From the NCBI RefSeq assembly GCF_900324485.2, contig NW_022872898.1, positions 310,001-374,000 on the forward strand: a DNA stretch of 64,000 nt, read 5' to 3'. The translations under genes and the position numbers were made by a program. Position 1 is the stretch's first letter; every line of letters begins with the position of its first letter. The DNA comes from Mastacembelus armatus (taxonomy: Eukaryota > Chordata > Actinopteri > Synbranchiformes > Mastacembelidae). Shown in pieces: positions 22,630-33,469 of the stretch. Under the pieces are notes generated by a model that was not told the DNA's origin, ran no database searches, and was given only the letters and a program-made list of their open reading frames with translations.

Positions 22630-22770
22630 AAGAGAGGAATGAAACTGAAAGCAACAAAAGCTAAAGGACCAGATGACATCAACCCCAGGACACTCGAAGC
22701 CTGTGCTGGGCAGCTTGCAGGAAAACTCCAGCAACTCTTCAACCTCTCACTGAGGTTTGCACAGCAAATC
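22630..22770 (+). pseudogene. Non-LTR reverse transcriptase fragment
   Basis: Encodes KAKGPDDINPRTLEACAGQL and a FNLSLRFAQQ stretch, the finger region before the palm of jockey/Rex-type reverse transcriptases (usual form: GPDG, then CADQLA, then FNxSL). Only about 45 residues remain. The same fragment is in copy C at 34567-34707. Confidence 0.6.
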
Positions 22771-23685
22771 AGTGTTTGTGTGACTTTAAAATAGATTTTC
22801 TAATGTTGTGTGTTGTGATGAGAGGTGGTCTGGTGCCAGATAAGGTCCTTAAACCTGCTCTGGGTTGGTAAATGTGAGTTTCTACAGTGAGTCTTCATGT
22901 TATCAGAGTAAACAAGGCTGACACTTCTCTTGCTGATGTAGAATGCTGATGTGGAACTGGATCCACTGGATCAGAGAAACTTCAGATCTATGTTAGCTGA
23001 AAGCCCTTCTCTGTAATTGGCACATTAATGGTTAATGTACGTAAATACACAGTGATCACAACACGGTAATAAATACAGCGGCTGCAGTTGTTTTCAGGCT
23101 GGTACCAAACACTAACACAGACACAAACAGCTACAGTGACTAACTGTCTACAGCTAAAACACTACTGTGTAAGATAAGCACATAAAGCTGCCACTCCTTG
23201 TGACCATTAACATTACAGTGTCATTAAGAATCCTTCATGAGTATTACAAAATGTGAGTATAAACTATGGACAGAGATATGGGTATGTTTGGGCGACACCT
23301 CTGTGTGACTTCATAGGTTTGTAACAAATGAACCAGCTTACAGAATAAGAGTTTTGCGGCTTTACCTTATTTTCTTCACTGAATGAAATCCAAATGCGTA
23401 TCTCAATTCAAACACAATGGACTTTTTGCTAGAAGATGAAGAAGCTAGACACAGATTGTAATTGTTTGAGGAAAGATGGAGAAATTTGGCAGGGATTGGC
23501 TGACAGTTTTGGAGAAAACAGAGAGGGGCGATGATGCTGGCTGATAATTTCTGAGAAGAAGGGAAAGGTAGAGCGCCAACTATCCATCCATATGCCCGTC
23601 TCAGTAGCTGGTAGTGGTTAGTGCCCAGGGCACAGTGAGAATGTTGCCATTTCATGGACATCACTGTTTAGGTTGTGCAGAGGCA
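22771..23685. other. Duplicated spacer, no gene
   Basis: Non-coding. 22990 onward is present in all three copies A, B and C. Confidence 0.6.
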
Positions 23686-23750
23686 TTGGTGTTTCAATGG
23701 AAGAATTCTCACCTGCCACGTGGGAGGTCCGGTTGATCGCAATGCTTAGT
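23686..23750 (+). pseudogene. tRNA-Gly (GCC), 3-prime damaged
   Basis: 5-prime half and anticodon arm of tRNA-Gly-GCC (CACCTGCCACGTGGGAGG) are present; the T arm and acceptor 3-prime strand are scrambled. Copy C (35631-35700) is better preserved. Confidence 0.7.
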
Positions 23751-23992
23751 TGCTCAGCTTTTCGAGGCTGCTGTGCAGGGGCCTTTGATGTTTGAAGCAA
23801 AGATGTAAACCTCTACAGTACAGGAGCACAGCTGTATGTTCTCAAGAAATCTCTCTGCTCTCCTTTATGATTGCCTAAAGATGACACACATCTGGATCAT
23901 TTGAATTTAGCTTCTCCAACGAAGTGCCCTATGGGCTTATTGTACAATGTTGTATTTTCCAGCACCATGTTCTCATGCCAAAGTCTGCGTCA

Positions 23993-24048
23993 GTTTCTGT
24001 GGTGAAGTGGTCATCACGTTTGCCTAACATGTGAAAGGTCCAGGTAGA
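23993..24048 (+). pseudogene. tRNA-Val (AAC) relic
   Basis: GTGAAGTGGTCATCACGTTT and the CCTAACATG anticodon region match tRNA-Val-AAC; the T arm and 3-prime end are lost. Confidence 0.6.
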
Positions 24049-24050
24049 AG

Positions 24051-24548
24051 CAGTGATATTTTTATGGACTGTTGCATCTCAGTTGCAGAAAACTCATCCT
24101 GAGCTTACCAATGACAGCTGTGACCCATTATTGTATCACCTGCCAAGAGCTCCTGGCAGTGGATGCAATGGTGCCAAGTGGCCGACGTTGATGAGAACCC
24201 AGCAACTACAGCAGCAGTAGAAGGTGGATGGAGGCTTACCACTCATAACATAAACACAAATATATAAGTTGCTGTGGAGTGTAAGTCACAGTTACGACTC
24301 TATGCCCAGTTGTTACTTGGACCTGGAGACATTACGACATCATTAATAAGCAAGTGGACTTGCTGTTCCTCCATCACTGCTTTGAACAGTTAAACAAATG
24401 TTTTTTTTCTAGAAGATGGAGAAGCTAGACACAGGAAATACGTCTGCTCAAGGCATACAATCTCTCATACTACTTTTGAAAAGAGAAATGAAATTGTAAT
24501 ATTTTGCTGTGGACAAATCTGGATTTTGCCTTATTTGCCTGCAACTAG
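24051..24548. other. Duplicated spacer, no gene
   Basis: Shared by all three copies; no coding or RNA signal found. Confidence 0.55.
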
Positions 24549-24925
24549 GCAGCATGGTGGCTGAGTGGTTAGCACTGCTGCCTCACAGCAAGAAAGTTGT
24601 GGGTTTGCATCCCGGCCTTTCTGTGTGGAGTTTGCATCTTCTCCCTGTGCTTGCGTGGGTTTACTCCGGGTACTCCAGTTTCCTCCTACAGTCCAAAAAC
24701 ATGCATGTTAGGTTGCTTGGTGACTCTAAAATTGCCGGTAGGAGTGAGAGTGAGTGTGTGAGGTTGTCTGTCTTTGTGTGTCTATATGTGGCCCTGTGAT
24801 GGACTGGTGACCTGACCAGGGTGTACCCCTGCTTTCCACCCGAGAGAGAGCTGGGATAGGCTCCAGCAGATCCCCGTGACCCTGAGCCAGGAAAAGTGGG
24901 TATAGAAAATGGATGGATGGATATA
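24549..24925 (+). mobile_element. tRNA-derived fish SINE, full length
   Basis: Head with tRNA-like boxes (GGCTGAGTGGTTAGCACTGC), body GTTTGCATCTTCTCCCTGTG, 3-prime region with GATGGACTGGTGACC and GGGATAGGCTCCAGCAG, and an ATGGATGG tail. Copy C lacks it and copy B has it. Confidence 0.8.
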
Positions 24926-24953
24926 TTTATTTTGTTTTATATTCCATAGCCTG

Positions 24954-25645
24954 TGTTACACACGTCACAGATGGAGACAGTCGTTGGTGTGGGAATGTTC
25001 CTTTATTATTTCTCACGTGGCCCACCTGTAGACATAAATTAATACAGTATTGATGAGCGGTGGCTTTAACCGAACTGCTTCCTGCTTACGACTGAACTGA
25101 CTTGCTTTGGCCGTACTGGGCAGACTAGTCCCATGAGCAATGGCGTTCACTACAGTCATCCATGGTAATAGAAAAAGAATAAAGCACACTCTTCGTTCAT
25201 AAAACCAAACATAAGATATCTGTGTCTACTAATCAAAACGAACCAGCGTAGGCTCACGTGTATCTAAACAATGCTTATAAACTCTATAGACTACCACTAA
25301 AATACTGTAATAACACCTAACCACTATCGCGCGGTGCTCCTAACGTGAGGCAACTCAACGTGCTTAGCTTTTGGGCTAGCTTCACTTAGCATTGCATTGA
25401 CTAACTCTCTAAACAACAAAAAAATGCCACTTGGGCTAACAGAATATTGTCTTACCAATACATAACTATCTTGCTATAATATGATTGCGCACATTGCTCA
25501 CCTGTAGACATAAATTAATACAGTATTGATGAGCGGTGGCTTTAACCGAACTGCTTCCTGCTTACGACTGAACTGACTTGCTTTGGCCGTAAGAGCCTTG
25601 CTGTCAGTCCTCTCAGCGCCACTACTGCCATCAGGCGGTGTAACA
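24954..25645 (-). mobile_element. Solo LTR-like element (fossil), minus strand
   Basis: 692 bases bounded by TGTTACAC and GTGTAACA. Read on the minus strand, an AATAAA-type signal (AATAATAAAGG) lies about 55 bases before the end, as expected for U3-R-U5. Inside is a ~95-base direct repeat (25022-25115 and 25499-25592). The copy at 31407-32097 is in segment B. No coding part is attached. Family unknown; no target-site duplication was obvious. Confidence 0.5.
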
Positions 25646-25799
25646 TGTGTATTACACTACGATTTGTCTTCATTCTACAAGTGACCTATTTCCTGTTTAA
25701 GTAGCACAATGCATAACACAACAGTACCAACCATAAATTAAACAAAATACCAGTAGAACAAACAGAAATTGTACGGGGGGAAGGTACCTTTTGCGTATG

Positions 25800-26075
25800 A
25801 CATATCCTCAGTGCCACACCTGCCCATATACCTGGGCAATATATTGTACATATATATTACATGCATATATTAGTTATATGGAAACCTGTATTTTTCCATC
25901 TATACACAGTACATTATTCATCTCTATTGTCTACAAAACCATACTCTACCTGCACTTGGTACTTAATGCTTCTTTGCACTTCTGGTTGGATGTCCACTGC
26001 ATTTCATTGGCTCTGTACCTGTACTCTGCTAAATGACAATAAAGTTGAATCTAATCTAATCTAATCTAATCTAAT
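25800..26075 (+). mobile_element. Retroposon 3-prime end with (TCTAA)n tail
   Basis: Ends in AATGACAATAAAGTTGAATC followed by TCTAA repeats, a typical fish LINE 3-prime end. Preceding sequence (TTGCACTTCTGG, TTCATTGGCTCTGTACC) is UTR-like. Copy in B at 32243-32520. Confidence 0.6.
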
Positions 26076-26358
26076 ACTAGTAAAACATATTTAAAATGTA
26101 ACATTTCTAACGAATGTCAACACAATATGCAAACATTCAATAACAAACTGATTCATCATCTGGACTTATATGCACTGATATGTACTGTACATTGTTTAGA
26201 CAGTCAGTGGGAAATCAAAAGGAGAAAAGTGAAGTGCTTTGACACAATAACTATGTCCTGGGTGGGTTCTTGGGCACATCTCAACCTCATGAAGGTCAGC
26301 TGGAAGTTATTCTGGGAATTCTGCACAGATCATGTATTTCAAACATCTGTTTCAACGT

Positions 26359-26438
26359 GACAAGGTGACAGTGGTTAAGGTGATGGACTGCTAATCCACT
26401 GTGCTTTGCACGTGTGGGTTCAAATCCCATCCTTGTTG
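26359..26438 (+). pseudogene. tRNA-Ser (GCT), D arm damaged
   Basis: Matches the intact gene at 55327-55408 but lost two bases in the D arm (GTGACAGTGG for GTGACCGAGTGG). Anticodon loop CTGCTAA reads GCT. The acceptor still pairs. Confidence 0.75.
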
Positions 26439-26639
26439 TGAAAACTGGTGTTTGGTGTTCAAAGATAAAAAATGTGACATTAGACAAAGACTTGAGTATA
26501 TCCTTTGCTTCAATTTGGAGTTAGAGCATGTATTGCATTTGTGTAGTATAGAGGGAGAACCATAGTAGAATAAAAGTGCATTGATGTGGCCACACTAACA
26601 GACTGGAGTACCTGTGCTGATGAACTTCCTTGTTGGAGT

Positions 26640-26685
26640 AGTAGCAGAGGACGGTTTCAGTGCATTGACCTCTGAATTATGCAAC
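26640..26685 (-). pseudogene. Initiator tRNA-Met fragment
   Basis: Plus-strand phrase TAGCAGAGGACGGTTTC and the following anticodon-side bases match the 3-prime half of the initiator tRNA-Met on the minus strand; the rest is lost. Confidence 0.45.
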
Positions 26686-26891
26686 AAAACAGAAAAAAAG
26701 ATGTGTTTCTCTTTACCTTAACATGAAGCAAAGCTCAAACCAGTTCTCTGTACAACACTGAACCATAACCTAGACTCAGTTATTATGGAAACACCATCTG
26801 AAGGTGTAACTGACATCAACAGATGATGTGATCAGTCCAATTTTGAGCAGATACAGACATTAATGCTAATGATGATTCCCAAAGGAGACCG

Positions 26892-26973
26892 CGTTGTTGA
26901 CAGGATTCGAACCGGCGCAGGGAGACCCCAATGGATTTCAAGTCGATCGCTTTAACCTCTCAGCCACAGCAAC
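26892..26973 (-). tRNA. tRNA-Ser (TGA)
   Basis: 82 bases with long variable arm; anticodon region ACTTGAAAT reads TGA. The acceptor has six of seven pairs (GTTGCTG/CAACAAC), and the T stem has one clear mismatch. Possibly active, possibly early decay. A more decayed copy is at 55757-55839. Confidence 0.75.
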
Positions 26974-27720
26974 TTACAGTCAAGGTTAATTTGTTATATT
27001 TAAAACAGAAAAATGTGTAAGTATTTGTTTTATTTTGAAAAGAAACATTTCTCTGCACATAAGTGTAGGTTAAGGTGTGTTACTAGGTGTGAAATCTGTG
27101 CACCAATAATAGGAAGATATAGTCATTTGTCTATTTAGTACTGAGGAAGAACTAAAGACAAGAACTTAAATTCTGAATTAACACCAAACATCATGGCTGA
27201 ACTAGCTACAAAATGCCCACACTAACTTCTATGGACAACAAAATGAAATAAAAGCTGATAATAAACTGAATATGAATAAATAAATGTGTCAAATGGTTTT
27301 CTACATTGTTGTAGAGTTGCATGGATTTCTTTCTGTATTTGTGTTTATTAATGGGACCGGAAGTCCTAAGCTCAGCCTAAAGCTGGACTGGTAAATTGTT
27401 AGAGCCAGACAGAAGCAAATGATTCCCAGCAAAGACACATGCAGCTGCACTAACCTTCACTGAGTGACAGATTTGTAATGATGGAGAACACAAAGCTTTC
27501 TGAAGGTCTGAGTCCATATGGAGAAAAGTGAGTCACTGTTTGGAAGCTCTGACACAGGCAGAAATGTGACACCTGCTGGAAACTCACTGGTCCTGCATTT
27601 GTCTGGATGAAGTCAATCTGAGACTGTTATGAAACAATGGTCTTAGTGTTTGAAGTTCAGTGAAGTTTCTATTGTGAATGAAGCAGGAATAAATGCTTAG
27701 AAAGTCTAGAAAGCTTACTT
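26974..27720. repeat. Spacer duplicated at 55.84-56.32 kb
   Basis: 26980-27440 matches 55845-56300 (GGAAGATATAGTCATTTGTC, GAACTAAAGACAAGAAC). Together with the adjacent tRNA-Ser (TGA) it forms one duplicated block. No gene in it. Confidence 0.7.
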
Positions 27721-27954
27721 TCAGAGCCTAGAAAGTCCAGAAGGACGGTCCCTGTTCATATTTCCTTCCTGTCTCCTCTCTCCATTCTCCTGTTTCATAA
27801 AGGATTCATGTTTGTCAGCTCCTGTTCAGTGAACTAAATTCTCCAGTGAATGTCTGTAATAATCAGTATATTCCAATAGTAACTATCTGTGATTAGTTGT
27901 ATGACCTGCATAAAATGAGATGCTGTACATTTTTTACCAGTCTGTTGTTGCCAG

Positions 27955-28015
27955 TGGCAGTATGGTGGTTGAGTGGTTAGCACTATTGCCTCACAGCAAA
28001 AAGGTCATGGGTTCG
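27955..28015 (+). mobile_element. SINE head fragment
   Basis: Only the tRNA-like head of the fish SINE (GGTTAGCACTATTGCCTCAC). Same truncation at 47888-47950. Confidence 0.65.
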
Positions 28016-28125
28016 CAACTAAAATCTACTATTACACAGATGCAGAAATCGAATGTGTCATCAGCTCTTGATTTTACATCCATCCTATGTCAGCAGATAC
28101 ACAGAACACAAAAACTAAACAATAT

Positions 28126-28213
28126 TCCTTCAAGCCGGAGTTGAACCAACGACCTAAGGATAACTACTACTTCAACCTACAGTCCTCCGCTCTGCCAACT
28201 GAGCTATTGAGGG
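28126..28213 (-). tRNA. tRNA-Tyr (GTA) with 15-base intron
   Basis: Vertebrate tRNA-Tyr layout: GGACTGTAG, then a 15-base intron (GTTGAAGTAGTAGTT) one base after the anticodon, then ATCCTTAGG. One acceptor mismatch relative to the copy at 48060-48147. T stem pairs with wobbles. A T5 run lies about 12 bases downstream on the minus strand. Confidence 0.85.
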
Positions 28214-28304
28214 AAGCACACAGTGGTTTGGTGTTGAACTTTTCCACAGATGCATAAACTGACACTTAACTACACATTTGATACCAGCTCTTTTCTTAAC
28301 TGCA

Positions 28305-28352
28305 GGATAACTGTCACTTCAACCTACAGTCCTCCACTCTACCAACTGAGCA
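28305..28352 (-). pseudogene. tRNA-Tyr internal fragment
   Basis: Anticodon arm, intron and D arm of tRNA-Tyr without acceptor or T arm. The second copy of the block has the same fragment at 48239-48287. Confidence 0.6.
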
Positions 28353-28420
28353 CCTTGGACAGCATCAACAATGCTGCAGTTTCATTGGCTATGACTCCTA
28401 TATACAACTGGCCCCTGTGT

Positions 28421-28456
28421 GGAAGGCAGCTATGCTCACCACTACACCACCATCAC
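28421..28456 (-). pseudogene. tRNA-Gly (TCC) 5-prime half
   Basis: A-box half running to the TCC anticodon (GAGCATAGCTGCCTTCC on the minus strand), then unrelated sequence. Copies at 9119-9153 and 48355-48390. Confidence 0.65.
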
Positions 28457-28721
28457 TGTGTCCAAAGTTTTTACTACTCTTCTGAGGTATTTTCCATCCA
28501 CCTCATCTGTTCTGCTTCTTGGCTCCTGTACTTCTGCTTATGGAAAACATGTCAGTCAGGAAAGCAGGAGTGAAAGGATGACAGCACTTTTGCAGTTCAC
28601 ACTCACTCTGTCTATAACACATCCTGCTGTCTTTGTCTGGACTGAGTTCATACATGTTGTACAAACATGAAACCAGATATCTGATAATACAGAAGTCTTA
28701 AGATTGGGCTTTAAAGACTTG

Positions 28722-28794
28722 TGGAGAACGTGGGCATCGATCCCACTACCTCTTACATGCAAAGCAAGCGCTCTACCACTTGAGCTAATTCCCC
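28722..28794 (-). tRNA. tRNA-Ala (TGC)
   Basis: Acceptor GGGGAAT/GTTCTCC pairs with two G-T wobbles, T arm GTGGG ATCGATG CCCAC is perfect and typical of tRNA-Ala, and the anticodon loop TTTGCAT reads TGC. Looks functional; no T4 run immediately downstream. Confidence 0.88.
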
Positions 28795-28824
28795 TACATG
28801 TTAATCACACAGATCCATAATTCA

Positions 28825-29130
28825 GTTTACTTAAATCCTTGCATTCATACTGCAACAATTCACACATTTTATATATTGTGTATATAAAAAATATTGATCT
28901 TTTTCTAGCCTTTTGATTTTGTATTTCTTGTCTTTGGTTTATATCAAACCTACTCTCTTCCTTTCTTAAAAGTTTAACATTATTTCATTCTTGTACATAG
29001 ACAGAGCTTAGTGAACTGGAGTCAAATTTCTTGTTTGTGTGCACAAACTTGGCCAATAAAGATGATTCTGATTGTTTTATTTTAACTAACGTTGCTTTAT
29101 TACCATGTTATTTTAGAAATCTTCTTGATA
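28825..29130 (+). repeat. Retroposon 3-prime end plus flank, copy of 12.93-13.23 kb
   Basis: Contains CCAATAAAGATGATTCTG near 29052, a common fish retroposon end, and shares flanking sequence beyond it with the other copy. Confidence 0.6.
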
Positions 29131-29147
29131 TAGAGTTGCCACAGTTT

Positions 29148-29544
29148 TAACCCCTCTGGGGTCTGAGAGGGGTTTTTGGGGCCTGGACAAATTTTGACAT
29201 GTCCTGACATTTGTGCTTTTTTCAGTGTTTTTTAAACATATTAATGTCTAAAGTCTAATAACACTGTAATCAGCACAAAATTGGCTACAATAATATGTGA
29301 GCTTCAAGTTTATACATTATTGTGTTTTTGAGAAAAAAGTGTTTATGCATGGCTAGTGAAAAACTACAATTTTTTACTCACTGAAATAAGACCATAAAAC
29401 ACAAACGAACATTGGTTCACAAGACTTTGGAGACCAGCATGTTGTAGGCTAAAGTGTTTACTTCAGAGTGCTGTGAATGTCATCTAGTTCACACATTCAC
29501 AGTAAACAATACACTGATTTAAATTTTCTAAGACACTTTTTGTT
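29148..29544 (+). mobile_element. Possible piggyBac-type DNA transposon end
   Basis: TTAA is followed directly by CCCCTCTGGGGTCTGAG, and piggyBac elements insert at TTAA with C-rich ends. No matching far end or transposase was found; the sequence is interrupted where copy B begins. Weak call. Confidence 0.3.
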
Positions 29545-31011
29545 AGCTGAAAGCCCTTCTCTGGTAAATTTGGCACATTAATGGTTAATGTACGTAAATA
29601 CACAGTGATCACAACACAGTAATAAATACAGCGGCTGCAGTTGTTTTCAGGTGGTACCAAACACTAACACAGACCACAAACACTACAGTGACTAACTGTC
29701 TACAGCTAAACACTACTGTGTAAGATAAGCACATAAAGCTGCCACTCCTTGTGACCATAACATTACAGTGTCATTAAGAATCCTTCATGAGTATTACAAA
29801 ATGTGAGTATAAACTATGGACAGAGATAGGGTATGTTTGGGCGACACCTCTGGTGACTTCATAGGTTTGTAACAAATGAACCAGCTTACAGAAAAGAGTT
29901 TGCGGCTTTACCTTATTTCTTCATGAATGAAATCCAAATCCGTATCTCAATTCAACACAATGGACTTTTTGCTAGAAGATGGAGAAGCTAGACACAGATG
30001 TAATTGTTTGAGGAAAGATGGAGAATTGGCAGGGATTGGCTGACAGTTTTGGAGAAAACGAGAGGGGCGATGATGCTGGCTGATAATTTCTGAGAAGGGG
30101 AAAGGTAGAGCGCCAACTATCCATCCATTGCCCCTCTCGTAGCTGGTAGTGGTTAGTGCCAGGGCACAGTGGAATGTTGCCATTTCATGGACATCACTGT
30201 TTAGGTTGTGCAGAGGCATTGCATTGGTGGTTCAATGGAAGAATTCTCACCTGCAATGCTTAGTTGCTCAGCTTTTCGAGGCGCTGTGCAGGGGCCTTTG
30301 ATGTTTGAAGCAAAATGTAAACCTCTACAGTACAGAGCACAGCTGTATGTTCTCAAGAAATCTCTCTGCTCTCCTTTATGATTGCCTAAAGATGACACAC
30401 ATTTGGATCATTTGAATTTAGCTTTCCAAGAAGTGCCTATGGGCTTATGTACAATGTTGTATTTCCAGCACCAGTTTCTCATGCAAAGCTGCGCATCGTG
30501 GTGAGTGGTCATCACGTTTGCCTAACATGTGAAAGGTCCAGGTAGAAGCATGATATTTATGGACTGTTGCATCTCAGTTGCAGAAAACTCATCCTGAGCT
30601 TACCAATGACAGCTGTGACCATTATTGTATCACCTGCCAAGATCTCTGGCATGTTGCAATGTGCCAAGTGGCCGACGTTGATGAGAACCAGCAACTACAG
30701 CAGCAGTAGAAGGTGGATGGAGGCTTACCACTCATAACATAAACACAAATATATAAGTTGCTGTGGAGTGTAAGTCACAGTTACGACTCATGCCCAGTTG
30801 TTACTTGGACCTGGAGACATACGACATCATAATAAAAGTGGACTTGCTGTTCCTCGCACTGCTTTGAACAGTTAACAAATGTTTTTTTTTTTTCTAATGG
30901 AAATACGTCTCCAAGGCATACAATCTCTCATACTACTTTTGAAAAGAGATATCAAATTCTAATATTTTGCTGTGGACAAATCTGGATTTTGCCTTATTTG
31001 ACTGCAACTAG

Positions 31012-31376
31012 GCAGCATGGTGGATGAGTGGTTAGCACTGTTGCCTCACCGCAAGAAAGTCGTGGGTTCGCATCCCGGCCTTTCTGTGTGGAGTTTGCAT
31101 GTTCTCCCTGTGCTTGCGTGGGTTTACTCCGGGTACTCCGGTTTCCTCCCACAGTCCAAAAACATGCATGTTAGGTTGATTGGTGACTCTAAAACTGCCG
31201 GTAGGAGTGAGGGTGAGTGTGAGGTTGTCTGTCTTTGTGTGTCTATATGTGACCCTGTGATGGACTGGTGACCTGTCCAGGTGTACCCTGCCTTCCACCC
31301 GAGAGGAGTGGGATAGGCTCCAGCAGATCCCCGTGACCCTGAGCCAGGAAAAGCGGGTATAGAATATGGATGGATG
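31012..31376 (+). mobile_element. tRNA-derived fish SINE (copy B)
   Basis: Same insertion as 24549-24925, with private deletions and an ATGGATGG tail. Confidence 0.8.
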
Positions 31377-31406
31377 GATATATTTATTTTGTTTTATATT
31401 CCATAG

Positions 31407-32097
31407 CCTGTGTTACACACGTCACAGATGGAGACAGTCGTTGGTGTGGGAATGTTCCTTTATTATTTCTCACGTGGCCCACCTGTAGACATAAATATAC
31501 AGTATTGATGAGCGGTGGCTTTAACCGAACTGCTTCCTGCTTACGACTGAACTGACTTGCTTTGGCCGTACTGGGCAGACTAGTCCCATGAGCAATGGCG
31601 TTCACTACAGTCATCCATGGTAATAGAAAAAGAATAAAGCACACTCTTCGTTCATAAAACCAACAAAGAAATATCTGTGTCTACTAATCAAAACGAACCA
31701 GCGTAGGCTCACGTGTATCTAAACAATGCTTATAAACTCTATAGACTACCATAAAATACTGTAATAACACCTAACCACTATCGCGCGGTGCTCCTAACGT
31801 GAGGCAACTCAACGTGCTTAGCTTTTGGGCTAGCTTCACTTAGCATTGCATTGACTAACTCTCTAAAACACAAAAAATGCCACTTGGGCTAACAGAATAT
31901 TGTCTACCAATACATAACTATCTTGCTATAATATGATTGCGCACATTGCTCACCTGTAGACATAAATTAATACAGTATTGATGAGCGTGGCTTTAACCGA
32001 ACTGCTTCCTGCTTACGACTGAACTGACTTGCTTTGGCCGTAAGAGCCTTGCTGTCAGTCCTCTCAGCGCACTACTGCCATCAGGCGGTGTAACATG
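31407..32097 (-). mobile_element. Solo LTR-like element (fossil), copy B
   Basis: Counterpart of 24954-25645, carried with the segment and not inserted independently. Confidence 0.5.
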
Positions 32098-32242
32098 TGT
32101 ATACACTACACGATTTGTCTTCATTCTACAAGTGACCATTTCCTGTTTAAGTAGCACAATGCATAACACAACAGTACCAACCATAAATTAAACAAAATAC
32201 CAGTAGAACAAACAGAAAGTACGGGGGGAAGGTACCTTTTGC

Positions 32243-32520
32243 GTATGACATATCCTCAGTGCCACACCTGCCCATATACCTGGGCAATATAGTACATATA
32301 TATTACATGCATATATTAGTTATATGGAAACCTGTATTTTTCCATCTATACACTGTACATTATTCATCTCTATTGTCTACAAAACCATACTCTACCTGCA
32401 CTTGGTACTTAATGCTCTTTGCACTTCTGGTTGGATGTCCACTGCATTTCATTGGCTCTGTACCTGTACTCTGCTAAATGACAATAAAGTTGAATCTAAT
32501 CTAATCTAATCAATCTAATA
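32243..32520 (+). mobile_element. Retroposon 3-prime end with (TCTAA)n tail, copy B
   Basis: Counterpart of 25800-26075; the tail repeat is one base short in one unit. Confidence 0.6.
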
Positions 32521-32794
32521 CAGAAAACATATTTAAAATGTAACATTTCTAACGAATGTCAACACAATATGCAAACATTCAATAACAAACTGATTCATCA
32601 TCGGACTTATATGCACTGATAGTACGTACATTGTTTGACAGTCAGTGGGAAATCAAAAGGAGAAAAGTGAAGTGCTTTGACACAAACTATGTCCTGGGTG
32701 GGTTCTTGGGCACATCTCAACCTCATGAAGGTCAGCTGGAAGTTATTCTGGGAATTCTGCCACGATCATGTATTTCAAACATCTGTTTCAACGT

Positions 32795-32873
32795 GACAAG
32801 GTGACAGTGGTTAAGGTGATGGACTGCTAATCCCTGTGCTTTGCACGTGTGGGTTCAAATCCCATCCTTGTTG
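32795..32873 (+). pseudogene. tRNA-Ser (GCT) relic, copy B
   Basis: Counterpart of 26359-26438, with the same two-base D-arm loss plus a further base missing in the anticodon stem. Confidence 0.7.
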
Positions 32874-33403
32874 TGAAAACTGGTGTTTGGTGTTCAAAGA
32901 TAAAAAATGTGACATTAGACAAAGACTTGAGTATATCCTTTGCTTCAATTTGGAGTTAGAGCATGTATTGCATTTGTGTAGTATAGAGGGAGAACCATAG
33001 TAGAATAAAAGTGCATTGATGTGGCCACACTAACAGACTGGAGTACCTGTGCTGATGAACTTCCTTGTTGGAGAGTAGCAGAGGACGTTTCATTATATTT
33101 TGAAAACATATTACTGTGTAATTTCAGTAGCCTAATGTCCTGGATTTAATAAGGATAATAGAATGGTAAGAAGGAACCTTTGTGTGGGAGATGTTGCCCC
33201 AGGTTGGTTTCACGGTGGGATTTCCTTTCCCCACCCCAGATACAATCTGGATGTGAATGGCAGCGTTTCTGTCTTTACCACATATCGTGTTTTCAGGTTG
33301 TATCATCCACTGCTACGCAGCACCGGCACTTGGGGCCCGTAACATGTACATATAAACATTTCAGGATTTTTACAGAGAAGTTTTCTACAATCCCATCCAC
33401 ATT

Positions 33404-33469
33404 GGGCTCATCTGAGATTCGAAACCTGGACCTCCCAAAGCGAGATTCATACCCCTGGACAAATGAGCC
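33404..33469 (-). pseudogene. tRNA-Pro (TGG) with anticodon-stem deletion
   Basis: Same 66-base form and six-base loss as 21445-21510, so the deletion came before the segment was duplicated. Confidence 0.75.

Larger units (their letters stand above)
21340..26655. repeat. Segmental unit, copy A
   Basis: Longest copy of a duplicated tRNA-bearing unit. Its first part (21340-24547) recurs as copy C (33090-36520), and its later part (about 22990-26655) as copy B (29545-33090). It includes relics of tRNA-Pro, Gly, Val and Ser, an intact-looking tRNA-Leu, a SINE and an LTR-like element. Confidence 0.85.
27725..28790. repeat. 1.07-kb duplicated tRNA block, copy 1
   Basis: Matches 47662-48725 with few differences. 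It carries a SINE head, tRNA-Tyr, a tRNA-Tyr fragment, a tRNA-Gly relic and tRNA-Ala. A shorter, diverged copy of its first 250 bases lies at 38685-38945. Confidence 0.85.
29545..33090. repeat. Segmental unit, copy B (many private 1-base deletions)
   Basis: Colinear with 22990-26655. Against both A and C it lacks single bases at many places, about a dozen in the first ~400 comparable bases near 29.83-30.23 kb, while substitutions are few. The excess fades after about 32880, where it is nearly identical to A. It contains relics of tRNA-Gly (30217), tRNA-Val (30497) and tRNA-Ser (32795), a SINE and an LTR-like element. Its own small features should not be trusted at base level. Confidence 0.85.

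Noticed and set aside
25791-26064. Short overlapping plus frames at 25.8-26.06 kb
   Set aside because: They lie in a retroposon 3-prime UTR ending in (TCTAA)n and are repeated in copy B with shifted frames.
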